DNA of 64,000 nt, taken from assembly GCA_910588905.1 (NCBI GenBank), contig CAJURZ010000007.1, positions 25,461 through 89,460 of the forward strand, given 5' to 3'. Positions within the stretch are counted from its first letter, which is position 1, and the number at the start of each line of letters is the position of its first letter. The notes beneath the pieces are model-generated. The model saw only the letters and a list, made by a program, of their open reading frames with translations, was not told the origin of the DNA and searched no databases. The translations under genes and the position numbers were made by a program. Source of the stretch: an uncultured Eggerthellaceae bacterium (lineage in GTDB: Bacteria; Actinomycetota; Coriobacteriia; Coriobacteriales; Eggerthellaceae). This document shows, in pieces, positions 45,544-54,224 of the stretch.

Positions 45544-45549
45544 ATTCTA
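45544..45549 (-). promoter_or_regulatory. candidate -10 element (TAGAAT) before the zinc-ribbon-lgt unit
   Basis: TAGAAT on the minus strand, 33 nt upstream of the zinc-ribbon start. No clear -35 hexamer. Confidence 0.4.
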
Positions 45550-45600
45550 CCCGAGGAGTGAAAGCGCTCAGGTACCCCATTGGCTCATGTTCCCCTTCTG

Positions 45601-45891
45601 TCAAAGAAGGAACCGGTTGGGGTTGCCCTGGCGCCTGAACCCCTCGGGGCGGTCTTTGATATGAGGGCCGTTGACCAAGAAGAATTCGCAGAACCGGCAT
45701 ATCTCCTTGACAGCCATGTCGTAGTCCCGCTCAGGATTCAAGAGCACCCCCAGATCCTCGCAGACCACATGGGTCTCACGCAGGCAAGCAGCGAAACGGC
45801 AATCGGCCGGGCAGGGCTCACCGGGGATATTATGGGGACAGCGGCCAGCCATCTCCTCATCGCAGCCGCGCATCTCCCAACATGCTGTCAT
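45601..45891 (-). CDS. cysteine-rich small protein with CWExxGC start
   Basis: The 96-residue protein has eleven cysteines or so, in CWEMRGC, CPHN, EPCPADCRFAAC, VC and ICRFCEFF arrangements, suggesting metal or cluster binding. The CWE...C start resembles small conserved proteins of anaerobes, but I cannot name the function. GGAGG lies 7 nt before the ATG. It follows the NifU-like gene across a strong hairpin. Confidence 0.7.
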   Translation of the reverse strand: MTACWEMRGCDEEMAGRCPHNIPGEPCPADCRFAACLRETHVVCEDLGVLLNPERDYDMAVKEICRFCEFFLVNGPHIKDRPEGFRRQGNPNRFLL

Positions 45892-45914
45892 CCAGATACC
45901 TCCTTGGCCGCTCC

Positions 45915-45948
45915 ATAGAGAAGACGCCTGCGGTGAAGCAGGCGTCTT
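45915..45948 (-). terminator. intrinsic terminator after the NifU-like gene
   Basis: Stem AAGACGCCTGC/GCAGGCGTCTT (11 bp, 6-nt loop, 45921-45948), with TTCTCT after it on the minus strand; TTTC follows on the plus strand too. Confidence 0.75.
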
Positions 45949-45974
45949 TCAAAAGAGCACGTGGCGAGCCTGTC

Positions 45975-46223
45975 TTAGAGGTCAGCCATCGGGTCGTCGG
46001 CCGGACGAACGGCCACCACGCCTTCGACGCGCTCCTTCAGGATGCGCTCGATGCCATTGGCCAGGGTCATCTGGGACATGGGGCAACCCTTGCAGGCACC
46101 CTGGAGCTCCACGTAGACCACGCCGTCATCCGTCACATCCACCAGGGCCACGTCTCCGCCATCAGCCTGAAGGGAGGGGCGGACCGCATCGAGCACCTCT
46201 TTGACCTGTTCCTTATCTACCAT
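45975..46223 (-). CDS. NifU C-terminal-like Fe-S scaffold protein
   Basis: The 82-residue protein starts [16 protein letters not shown] and contains CKGCPMS, the CxxC of the NifU C-terminal domain (NfuA-type), which can hold a 4Fe-4S cluster for delivery. The upstream open frame is longer but only from ATG 46223 does it match the family, with GGAGG just upstream. It lies after the LCP gene with a gap of 123 nt. Confidence 0.9.
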   Translation of the reverse strand: MVDKEQVKEVLDAVRPSLQADGGDVALVDVTDDGVVYVELQGACKGCPMSQMTLANGIERILKERVEGVVAVRPADDPMADL

Positions 46224-46346
46224 GATGCCTCCTCGATGATCAGCTTTGTATTTGCGAAGATGATAGCACAGGCCCTCCGGGTTGAAGCGACCGGGAGCAT
46301 CTTCGCGAAACCCCCATGGCAACCTTGCACGGCAGCCTGAGGAGGA

Positions 46347-47774
46347 TCAATCCACTGGCATCCAATCAAGGCCGATGATGGCTATCACATGGGCGTCGGA
46401 GGAGTAGAAGTCTCCCCCATTCACAAGACGGCCGCTGCCCATATCATCCAAGACTGCCTTCGCCTCTCCCTCGTATTCGCTCTTCGTGTAGATGACGAGC
46501 GTCTCCGGGTAGATGGTGTTGTCATCGGTGTTGCCCACGCCGATGACCTCATAGCCATCTTGCGTGAGCATCTCTCCCAGCTTCGCCGCCGCCCCAGCGG
46601 TATTCGTGCCATTGCGTACCTCTACGGTGACGCCGTTCGCCTCCACGCTCGCTGACTCCGTCTCGATGTCATTGGGGTCTTGACCGGCCTTGATGCGTGC
46701 GAGCATCTGATCCCAGCTTTGGGATCGGCGCTCGTAGAGGGTATTCCCCACCCCCGCGGCATTCGATGACACGTAGGGGAGGATGCAGGTGTAGATGGTC
46801 AACCCGTCGAACGGAGAGAGAGCGCTGCCCAGCGCTAGAAGATCGCTGGCGGTCCAGTCCGTATAGATGAAGCGGCTCGCCTCGCCCACCGCATTGGCGA
46901 AGGAGAGGCCTTGGGAGCTAGCTGCCTCTTTAGCCAGGTTCAAGGTGTAGGTCATGCGATCCTGGAACATGCCGTCAACGCCTCCGGCCACATTCGATGC
47001 CCGTAAGAAGGCCAGGGACTGAGAGCCGCTCAAGCGGCTGGCTCCAGCATCCACCACCTCATAGCCCGTCGTGGGGTCATCTATCTGGGAGACGAGCTCC
47101 ACAGGGACGCCTCCCAACGCATCTGCCATGCCGCTGATCCCTGCGCTATCGGTGGTGACGAAATGGGCTATGCCCTCACCGATGAGCTCTGAGACCACCC
47201 GAACGAGCTCTGCATCGCCCCCTACCGCCTTCGCCTCGTCCAAAGGCCGCGTCTCACCATCAGAGGTGCGCACATTGAGCTTTGAGGGGATGGTGATCAG
47301 GGTCACCGTGCGAGCGCCCTCATCGATGCGCACCAGCTGATACCCCTGGGCGTTGGGCTGCTGCTTCGCGTAACCCGGAAGCGAGAGGTCGGCAGTCATC
47401 AGCACGAAATAAGGCTCATCGGCCTTCTGAGCCACCAAGGCTTCTTGGGCATTGGAGGGATCGAGGGCCAGATTGGAATCTGTGGAACGGAAGAAGGTGA
47501 AGGCGGAGACGCCAGCGGCTGCCAGCCCCACGAGGACGGTCAGGATGAGGGCGATGAGCACTACTTTCCGTCGGGAGCGCTTGCGCTTGGCATCCACCAG
47601 GGCTGAATGGGCACCGGCTCCGCGCCTTGGAAGCGATCTGCCGGAGGCCGGACGCTCCACATTGGAGATGACCCGTTCGGGCTTGCGCGTGCGCTGACGG
47701 GGGCTGTAGGTCAGAGGCCGGGCAACAGGAGGCCCAGAGGATCCATGACGCGGTCTGGTCCGACGGGTAGGCAC
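46347..47774 (-). CDS. LytR-CpsA-Psr family cell-wall polymer transferase
   Basis: This 475-residue protein has a basic cytosolic N-terminus, one transmembrane helix (about residues 71-93), an LCP domain (DLSLPGY to about 330) and a C-terminal LytR_C domain (VTVEVRNGTNTAGAAAKLGEML). LCP enzymes attach anionic wall polymers to peptidoglycan. Conserved LCP arginines are weak here (for example LAFLRASNV and FQDRMTYTLNL), so catalytic strength is unclear. GTG start, 9 nt after murA. Confidence 0.88.
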   Translation of the reverse strand: MPTRRTRPRHGSSGPPVARPLTYSPRQRTRKPERVISNVERPASGRSLPRRGAGAHSALVDAKRKRSRRKVVLIALILTVLVGLAAAGVSAFTFFRSTDSNLALDPSNAQEALVAQKADEPYFVLMTADLSLPGYAKQQPNAQGYQLVRIDEGARTVTLITIPSKLNVRTSDGETRPLDEAKAVGGDAELVRVVSELIGEGIAHFVTTDSAGISGMADALGGVPVELVSQIDDPTTGYEVVDAGASRLSGSQSLAFLRASNVAGGVDGMFQDRMTYTLNLAKEAASSQGLSFANAVGEASRFIYTDWTASDLLALGSALSPFDGLTIYTCILPYVSSNAAGVGNTLYERRSQSWDQMLARIKAGQDPNDIETESASVEANGVTVEVRNGTNTAGAAAKLGEMLTQDGYEVIGVGNTDDNTIYPETLVIYTKSEYEGEAKAVLDDMGSGRLVNGGDFYSSDAHVIAIIGLDWMPVD

Positions 47775-47783
47775 GAAGCTGAC

Positions 47784-49058
47784 CTAGCCTTGTTCTTCGG
47801 TGCGCACGACATCTGCGCCCAGGGACTTCAGCTTGCCCACATAATCCTCATAGCCTCGGTCTATATGCTCTATCTCATAGACCGTCGTGTATCCCTCGGC
47901 CACGATCCCTGCCAACACCAGAGCCGCTCCGGCACGCAGGTCGGTGGAGGAAACGGGGGCCCCTTGGAGGTGCTTCACCCCATGGATGATGGCATGATGG
48001 TCTTCCTGGATGATGTCAGCCCCCATGCGCATGAGCTCGGAGGCGAACATGAAGCGGTTCTCGAAGACGTTCTCGGTGATGACCGACGTGCCCTCTGCCA
48101 GAGCATCCAAGAGCATGAACTGCGCCTGAAGGTCTGTGGGGAACCCCGGATGGGGCAAGGTCTGGATATCCGTAGCCTCTATGGGGTCATCGCGCTTGAC
48201 GGTGATGTAATCCTCGCCGCAGCTGATATCACAACCCATGGCCTTGAGCTTCAGTATGGCCATGCGCAGGTATTCCGGGTCTATCCCCTGAACGGTGACA
48301 GGACCGCCTGTGAGCGCTCCTCCCGCCAAGAAGGTACCGGCTTCGATGCGGTCCCCGATGGTGGCATGAACGCAAGGGTGGAAGGAATCCAAGGGAACGC
48401 CCTCCACTTCGATGATCATGGACCCACCGCCGCTGATGCGGGCACCCATCTCGTTGAGCATGGTGCAGAGGTCCACGATCTCAGGTTCGCGGGCAGCGTT
48501 CTCTATGACCGTGGTCCCTTCGGCCACCACTGCCGCCATGAGCATGTTCTCCGTGGCGCCCACGCTCGGGAACTCCAGCATGACTTGGGCCCCGTGGAGC
48601 CCATCAGGGGTAGCAGCGATGAGCGTACCGTGATCCACGCTGAATTCCACTCCGAGGGACTCAAGGCCCACGAGGTGCATGTCTATCTTGCGCGCTCCTA
48701 TCTGACAGCCGCCGGGCATGGCCACGCGAGCCTTGCCGAATCGGCCGATCAAAGGCCCCAGCACAGAGATGCTCGCCCGCATCTTGGAGACCAGCTCATA
48801 GGGGGTGCTGAAGGAATCTACCGGGGCCGTATCGATGCGCAGGCTATGGTCTTCGCGGCAGACCTGCGCCCCTAGCCGTCGCAGGACCTCTGACATGATG
48901 GCGATATCTGAGATATCCGGCACATTGTTGATGATGGTCTCGCCTTGACCGAGGATAGCAGCAGCCATGAGCTTCAGTGCTGAGTTCTTGGCTCCTGAGA
49001 TCTTGACCTCACCCGAGAGCGTTCCATTGCCTCTGACGATGATCGACTCTTTGCCCAT
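47784..49058 (-). CDS. murA: UDP-N-acetylglucosamine 1-carboxyvinyltransferase
   Basis: MurA (424 aa) starts peptidoglycan synthesis by transferring enolpyruvate to UDP-GlcNAc. ISGAKNSALKLMAA is at the N-terminus, and the active-site loop MPGGCQIGARKID keeps cysteine at position 118, the fosfomycin target. AAGGA lies 6 nt before the ATG. It heads the murA-LCP pair. Confidence 0.96.
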   Translation of the reverse strand: MGKESIIVRGNGTLSGEVKISGAKNSALKLMAAAILGQGETIINNVPDISDIAIMSEVLRRLGAQVCREDHSLRIDTAPVDSFSTPYELVSKMRASISVLGPLIGRFGKARVAMPGGCQIGARKIDMHLVGLESLGVEFSVDHGTLIAATPDGLHGAQVMLEFPSVGATENMLMAAVVAEGTTVIENAAREPEIVDLCTMLNEMGARISGGGSMIIEVEGVPLDSFHPCVHATIGDRIEAGTFLAGGALTGGPVTVQGIDPEYLRMAILKLKAMGCDISCGEDYITVKRDDPIEATDIQTLPHPGFPTDLQAQFMLLDALAEGTSVITENVFENRFMFASELMRMGADIIQEDHHAIIHGVKHLQGAPVSSTDLRAGAALVLAGIVAEGYTTVYEIEHIDRGYEDYVGKLKSLGADVVRTEEQG

Positions 49059-49097
49059 AGGAAGTCCTTACGATGGTCCCTTCACGGCCTCAAGGAA

Positions 49098-49135
49098 AGC
49101 GAACGAGGCCACGCTGCTTCGAGCATGGCCTCGTT
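49098..49135 (-). terminator. intrinsic terminator after tsf
   Basis: Perfect stem AACGAGGCCA/TGGCCTCGTT (10 bp, 49102-49135) with a structured loop, followed on the minus strand by CGCTTTCC. It separates rpsB-tsf from murA. Confidence 0.7.
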
Positions 49136-49157
49136 GCCCTCATGGTTATGGAAGTGG

Positions 49158-50018
49158 CTACTCGCCCAGAGCGAAGCGGAGGAATCCGCTGATCTGGATG
49201 GTGCCGCCCATCTCCTTGGCGCAAGCATCCACGTACTGACGCACGGTGACGTCCGGGTCCTTCACGAAGTCCTGCTCAGTCAGGCAGTTCTCCTTGTAGA
49301 ACTTCTCCATGCGGCCCTCAGCGATCTTCTCCTGGATGTTCTCCGGCTTGCCGGATTCAGCAGCCTGGGCCTTGTAGATCTCAAGCTCATGGGCTGCCAC
49401 ATCAGCGGGCACGGACTCCCGGTTAGCGGAGACGGGGTTCACTGCCGCCACCTGCATGGCAACGTCGCGAGCGCATTTCTGGAAAGCCTCAGAGGACGGG
49501 TCGATGCCCTGGGCGTCGAAGCTCACCAACACGCCGATCTTGCCGCCACCATGGATGTAGCTAGCCACTGCCGGAGCCTCCATCTCAGCCACGCGAGAGA
49601 GCTGACAGTTCTCGCCCATCACATGGATGCAGTCCGTCAGGATCTCTTCCACGGTCTCGCCATCGATGGTGCAACTCTTGAGACCCTCGGCATCCACCGG
49701 AGCGTTGTCCATGGCCGCCGTGGCGATGCGCGTGGCATAGGCCTTGAACTTCTCGTTCATGCCCACGAAGTCAGTCTCGCAGTTGAGCTCTATCACAGCG
49801 CCCTTGGTGCAGGCATCGTTGACGAGGGCCATGACGGTTCCCTCATTGGTGGCACGCCCTGCCTTCTTCGCCACTGCCGCCAAACCGCGGGTGCGCAGCA
49901 CGTCCACGGCTGCTTCCATGTCCCCAGCAGCCTCCGCCAGGGCCTTCTTGCACTCCATCATGCCTGCGCCAGTCATCTCGCGCAGTTCTTTCACCATAGA
50001 AGCGGTGATCTCTGCCAT
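49158..50018 (-). CDS. tsf: translation elongation factor Ts
   Basis: EF-Ts (286 aa) recharges EF-Tu with GTP. VKELREMTGAGMMECKKAL, the TDFV core motif (CETDFVGMNEKF) and the dimerisation domain match the family; GGAGG lies 8 nt upstream. It follows rpsB by 78 nt with a hairpin between, as usual. Confidence 0.97.
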   Translation of the reverse strand: MAEITASMVKELREMTGAGMMECKKALAEAAGDMEAAVDVLRTRGLAAVAKKAGRATNEGTVMALVNDACTKGAVIELNCETDFVGMNEKFKAYATRIATAAMDNAPVDAEGLKSCTIDGETVEEILTDCIHVMGENCQLSRVAEMEAPAVASYIHGGGKIGVLVSFDAQGIDPSSEAFQKCARDVAMQVAAVNPVSANRESVPADVAAHELEIYKAQAAESGKPENIQEKIAEGRMEKFYKENCLTEQDFVKDPDVTVRQYVDACAKEMGGTIQISGFLRFALGE

Positions 50019-50054
50019 AGCTCATCCCTCCTCAAGGGGTAGAAAGGTCATCAT

Positions 50055-50083
50055 TCGAAAGGGACGGACGAACATCCGCCCCC
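50055..50083 (-). terminator. attenuator-like hairpin between rpsB and tsf
   Basis: Stem GGGGCGGA/TCCGTCCC with one mismatch (50061-50082), followed by TTTCGA on the minus strand, in the rpsB-tsf gap. A partial terminator here would lower tsf relative to rpsB. Confidence 0.4.
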
Positions 50084-50096
50084 AGATCGAAGCAGC

Positions 50097-50942
50097 CTAT
50101 TCGGCAGCCTCGACAGCCTCGGCGATCTCAGCCTGAACGGTTGCGTCCGTTGCCTGGACCTCAGCAGCCGTCTCAACGTCAGACACCGCAACCTCAGCCT
50201 CAGGAGCAGCTTCAGCAGGAGCGCTCTGGGCCATCTCGGTCTCGGTCACCTCAGCGCCCGTGCCCGCGATCACCGCATCAGCGATGAAGTCGCAGAGCAG
50301 GGAGACGCTGCGGATGGCATCGTCATTGGCCGGGATGCCGTAATCCACGTCATCAGGATCGCAGTTGGTATCAAGGGTGCCGACGATGGGCACGTTCAGC
50401 CTGCGCGCCTCATGGACGGCGATCTCCTCCCGGCAGGTGTCGATGATGAACACAGCATCGGGCACACGGGTCATGTTGCGGATGCCGTTCAGGTTGGCCT
50501 GGAGCTTCGCCAGCTCCTTGCGCTTCAGGATCTGCTCCTTCTTCGGCAGGAGAGCCATGCGGCCATCCGCCTCTTGAGCCTCCAGATCCTCCATGTAGAT
50601 GACGCGCTGGCGGATGGTGACGAAGTTGGTGAGCATGCCGCCCAGCCAACGATTGTTCACATAGGGCATGCCGCAGCGGTTCGCTGCATCTGCCACGGCC
50701 TCTTGGGCCTGCTTCTTGGTGCCCACGAACAAGACGGTGCCACCCTTGGCGGCGAGGTTGGACACGAAGCTGTAGGCCTTGTCCATATCCACGAGCGTCT
50801 GCTTCAGATCCAGGATGTAGATATCCCCGCGGCTGCCGAAGATATAGGGCTTCATCTTCGGGTTCCAACGACGCGTCTGATGCCCGAAGTGGGCCCCCGC
50901 TTCCAGAAGCGAGCTGATGCTTACCTTTACCGGTGCTGCCAT
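50097..50942 (-). CDS. rpsB: 30S ribosomal protein uS2 with acidic tail
   Basis: The first about 225 residues are uS2 (LLEAGAHFGHQTRRWNPKM, PNVIFIIDT-type region DAVFIIDTCREEIAVHEA). Roughly 50 further residues are an Ala/Glu/Val tail. Start ATG 50942 (MAAPVKV) has GGAG 9 nt upstream and fits the family; ATG 50957 five codons earlier is possible. It has a good promoter 130 nt upstream. Confidence 0.95.
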   Translation of the reverse strand: MAAPVKVSISSLLEAGAHFGHQTRRWNPKMKPYIFGSRGDIYILDLKQTLVDMDKAYSFVSNLAAKGGTVLFVGTKKQAQEAVADAANRCGMPYVNNRWLGGMLTNFVTIRQRVIYMEDLEAQEADGRMALLPKKEQILKRKELAKLQANLNGIRNMTRVPDAVFIIDTCREEIAVHEARRLNVPIVGTLDTNCDPDDVDYGIPANDDAIRSVSLLCDFIADAVIAGTGAEVTETEMAQSAPAEAAPEAEVAVSDVETAAEVQATDATVQAEIAEAVEAAE

Positions 50943-51071
50943 GTTGCTACTCTCCATTCGTTGGTCCTCTGCCCAAGGTCATCCCCTACCCCCGCAACCG
51001 CACCTCATCGTGAGGCGAGGCCACTCGCGCGGTCAGGTCGCTTGAGCATGCGTATTGAAAGAAACCGCAAG

Positions 51072-51100
51072 AGGATACCACGAGGTCATCCCCCTTGCAA
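51072..51100 (-). promoter_or_regulatory. rpsB promoter
   Basis: TTGCAA (51095-51100), 17-nt spacer, TATCCT (51072-51077) on the minus strand, 130 nt upstream of rpsB. The leader between contains CCTCA-CGA-TGAGG, and an 11-nt word (GGGGATGACCT) repeated at the spacer (51083-51093) and near the gene (50976-50986). Confidence 0.65.
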
Positions 51101-51112
51101 CAACCATGATGC

Positions 51113-53152
51113 CTAGTATTGGGATTCGTGCTTCCGGAAGAAATCGAACCGAGGAGGCAGCTCACAGACCTTGTGGCGCGCCTCGTCTATCTCGCCGCCG
51201 TGGCACAGCTCCTCCATGCCATTGAAGTCATAGCTCCAGCTGAAGAACTCCGCCGGTTCGAAATCCAGGTAGTCGCAGATGACCTCGCAGCCTTGAGGTA
51301 CGATGGGATGCATCATGAGCGTGCAGACGCGCAGGAGGTAGAACGAATCCAGGAGCACCTGGCGACGCTGCTCGAGCGCGCCCGGATCCCCTGCCTCCTC
51401 CGCCTCCGAGGCGGCCTTGATGCCATCGGCCCAATGCTTGTTGGCGAAGCGGATGAACTCATCGGCCAAGGACATCACGCTATGGAGCTCGAAAGCATGC
51501 ATCCTATGCTCGTAGCTGGTCAGAGCCTTCTTCGCCTCTCGCACCACCTCAGAAGCAGGCTCCCCGAGGGGCATGTATCCCTCGAAGCTCTTCGCCGCCT
51601 CATAGAAGCAACTACGAGCCAAGCGATTGAACACGTTGGTGAGCAGCGCACCCTCTTTGAGCACCGGATCAGCTACGCGCTTGTCCTCCCGCTGCTCATC
51701 GGAGAGCGTTGGGTCGAAGGGCTTCGGCTTGAACCCAACCGACTTCTGCCCCAAACCCAATGCCAGGAAGTGAGCGCGCAGCTGCTCGACCGTATAGTGC
51801 TCCAAAAGCTCCTCGCCCGTGGGGGGCTTCGCCTCCGAGGAAGAGGATGCCTTGGTCTTGCCGAAGAGCAGATGATGATTCGCCACCAGCGTGGTCTGGC
51901 GCAGAGGACGCGCGTCCTCGCCGCCGAAGACGCCACGCTTGCCCAGCGCCTCCCAGATGGCCGGTTGGGCCACCCCGTAGAAGTAGATGTTGTCCTGACC
52001 GATGAACTGGTAGACCTGAGCATTGTCAGCACACCAGAAATCCCGCCAAGTATTGCGCGGCAGAGCCAGATCGTCATTCAAGGCGATGGTGAACGAGATG
52101 GGAGCCCAGAGGGATTCAGGCCAGCACCAGACCGTGAGCCCTTCCACGCCATCTAGCACCGGTGCCTTCACGCCCCATTCGATGGAGCCGGTGATGCGGA
52201 ACGGGACCAGCGTCTTAGAGGTGCGGAAGCGGATCTGCTGCGCGGTGAGCACGGCCTTGGCTGCATCCCGCTCCTCGATGGACTCGAACTGGATCTCGAA
52301 GCTATGCTTGCCCTTCCCTGCCTCGCGGAAGGTGTGGGGCGGCAGGCTCTCTGCCAAGGCCAGATAAGCGTCCAGGCATTCGCTCTTCACGAAGATGACC
52401 GGGGGAGCCAAGAACTCATCGATGGTCTTCGCCACCACCGGCCGCATCTCCGGGTCGGATCCCATCTGCTCCACCTGGCCCTTCAAGAAGCCCGCGAAGG
52501 CGGGCAGGTCGAAGTACCAGTTCTTCACGGGGCGCATCTCGGGCACCGTGCCAGTGAGAGAGGAGACGGGGTTGATGAGGTCCGCGGGGTCGTACTGGTG
52601 GCCCATATCGCATTCGTCCGCATAGCCATGCTCTGACTTGCAGCCTTGGACCGGGCAGCGTCCCTGCACCTGACGGCCATTCAAGAAGGTGTTCGCCTCG
52701 GCATCGAAGAACTGGAGCGTTTCCTCAAGATGAAGATACCCCTGATCGTACAGACCCTCGATCAGCTTCTCCGAGAGCGTTTGATGCACATCCTTGCAGC
52801 GCCCGATGCCGCTGCCCTCGAAGATGTCTAGGCTGATATCGAAGGCCTCCAGTGTCTCCTTCTGACGGATATGGTTACCCATCACATACTCCTCGATGGA
52901 ACCCGCAAAGGAGCCGGATTCCACTGCCTTGCGGTAGCCCTCGTTGATAGGAGACCCGAAGCAATCAGTGCCGCTGACGAACCGGACGTTATCCGACCCG
53001 ATGCGGTCACGCAGGAAGCGAGCGAAGGCGTCGGCAGGAATGAAGACGCCACCGATGTGCCCGAAGTGGAGCGGCTTGTTGCCGTAGGGCATGCCCGCGG
53101 TGACCACGGCCCGCCTTGGCCAGACTACGTCAGTATCCAGTTCTTTGCCCAT
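51113..53152 (-). CDS. divergent methionyl-tRNA synthetase-like class I protein
   Basis: The 679 residues follow the MetRS layout: Rossmann start (VTAGMPYGNKPLHFGHIGG, HIGH-like HFGHIGG), a cysteine-rich insert (CPVQGC, then C and H), and a C-terminal helical domain. But key catalytic signatures differ: DxHG reads DCFG, WFDA reads WCWPESLWAP, GKDxxxFH reads GQDNIYFYG, and KMSKS is replaced by KTKAS. An insert of about 85 residues sits between the connective domain and the second half. It could be a paralogue rather than the working synthetase. ATG 53152 with AAAGG 7 nt upstream. Last gene of the transaldolase-rho-sppA operon. Confidence 0.7.
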   Translation of the reverse strand: MGKELDTDVVWPRRAVVTAGMPYGNKPLHFGHIGGVFIPADAFARFLRDRIGSDNVRFVSGTDCFGSPINEGYRKAVESGSFAGSIEEYVMGNHIRQKETLEAFDISLDIFEGSGIGRCKDVHQTLSEKLIEGLYDQGYLHLEETLQFFDAEANTFLNGRQVQGRCPVQGCKSEHGYADECDMGHQYDPADLINPVSSLTGTVPEMRPVKNWYFDLPAFAGFLKGQVEQMGSDPEMRPVVAKTIDEFLAPPVIFVKSECLDAYLALAESLPPHTFREAGKGKHSFEIQFESIEERDAAKAVLTAQQIRFRTSKTLVPFRITGSIEWGVKAPVLDGVEGLTVWCWPESLWAPISFTIALNDDLALPRNTWRDFWCADNAQVYQFIGQDNIYFYGVAQPAIWEALGKRGVFGGEDARPLRQTTLVANHHLLFGKTKASSSSEAKPPTGEELLEHYTVEQLRAHFLALGLGQKSVGFKPKPFDPTLSDEQREDKRVADPVLKEGALLTNVFNRLARSCFYEAAKSFEGYMPLGEPASEVVREAKKALTSYEHRMHAFELHSVMSLADEFIRFANKHWADGIKAASEAEEAGDPGALEQRRQVLLDSFYLLRVCTLMMHPIVPQGCEVICDYLDFEPAEFFSWSYDFNGMEELCHGGEIDEARHKVCELPPRFDFFRKHESQY

Positions 53153-53183
53153 GGAGATGCCTTTCAAAGGGTTCTTGAGGGTC

Positions 53184-54224
53184 CTAGGAGAAAGAGGGAT
53201 TCCCAGCAGCGTTCGAGGGAGTCGCTGAGCCGCTCTGGCTCAGGAGGCCCAAGAGCAGATCGAGGGAGCTGCTGGAAGGCTCGTAGCTCAACGTGGAGAG
53301 CCCATCTACCTCCCCGACCAGATCAGAGAGGTAGGCCAGCGCGTCTTCGAAGTAGCCGATCTCATCCGCCAGACCATTCTCCACCGCCTGAGAGCCCGTA
53401 TAGGGAAGACCGTTAGCCAGCTCCTTCACCTCGGCTATGGTCATCCCACGACCGTTGGCCACGGTCTGAACGAAATCAGCATCTATCTCATCCACCATGG
53501 CCTGATACCATTCGCGCTCCTCGTCCGTGAGCGGACGGTTTCCGTAACCTGCGTCCTTGGAATCAGCGGAGACGATGGTCTCCACATCGATGCCCAGCTT
53601 CTCATAGAGACCGGACAGGTCGGTCACCTGCAGGACTACGCCGATGGCGCCGATGCTCGTCGTCTTCGCGCAGAAGATGCGATCCGCCTGGCTTGAGATC
53701 TCGTAGGCAGCGCTGGCGTTGGTGGCCGCGCTCACCACGACGATGGGCTTGGGGAACTCGGCCACCATCCGGGCCATCTCCTCCCCAGCCGTAGCGGTGC
53801 CTCCACCGGAGTTCACGCGCAGGATGACTCCCTTGACCTGCTCATCGGCCTGAGCTGCCCGGAGGCGCGAGCTCAGACCATCCGGGCTGCATGCTGACCC
53901 GTCATAGTCTATGACCGAGTCTATGTCTATCACCACGGCAGAAGGGGATGTCGCCCGAGGGATGCTGGAGGTATCCCCCTCCCCCGAGAGCACGTCCGTC
54001 ATCCCTCCGATGGCTGCCGAGCAGGAGAATCCCACCAAAGCGATGACCACCAGGATGCAGAGGATGACGATGGCGGCCACCCTGCCGCCGTTGCCCTTTG
54101 GGGGAACCGTCGCCACAGGCGGTGGTGCCACAACGGCTCCAGTGCGATGGTCTCGGGCGGCGTAGGCGCTCACATAGGCATCTTCCTGGTACGCGCTGGG
54201 ACCTCTCCCCGTCTCGTTCATCAC
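53184..54224 (-). CDS. sppA: signal peptide peptidase SppA
   Basis: The 346-residue protein has one transmembrane helix (about residues 47-70) and a single S49 domain, as in Gram-positive SppA. The nucleophile Ser is in NASAAYEI and the general-base Lys in ADSKDAG. It digests leftover signal peptides in the membrane. The ATG overlaps the rho TGA by 4 nt. Confidence 0.92.
   Translation of the reverse strand: MMNETGRGPSAYQEDAYVSAYAARDHRTGAVVAPPPVATVPPKGNGGRVAAIVILCILVVIALVGFSCSAAIGGMTDVLSGEGDTSSIPRATSPSAVVIDIDSVIDYDGSACSPDGLSSRLRAAQADEQVKGVILRVNSGGGTATAGEEMARMVAEFPKPIVVVSAATNASAAYEISSQADRIFCAKTTSIGAIGVVLQVTDLSGLYEKLGIDVETIVSADSKDAGYGNRPLTDEEREWYQAMVDEIDADFVQTVANGRGMTIAEVKELANGLPYTGSQAVENGLADEIGYFEDALAYLSDLVGEVDGLSTLSYEPSSSSLDLLLGLLSQSGSATPSNAAGNPSFS

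Noticed and set aside
45266-45700. A 144-codon minus-strand open frame over the zinc-ribbon gene
   Set aside because: It overlaps the better supported 78-residue zinc-ribbon protein in another frame and has no ribosome site or family signal.
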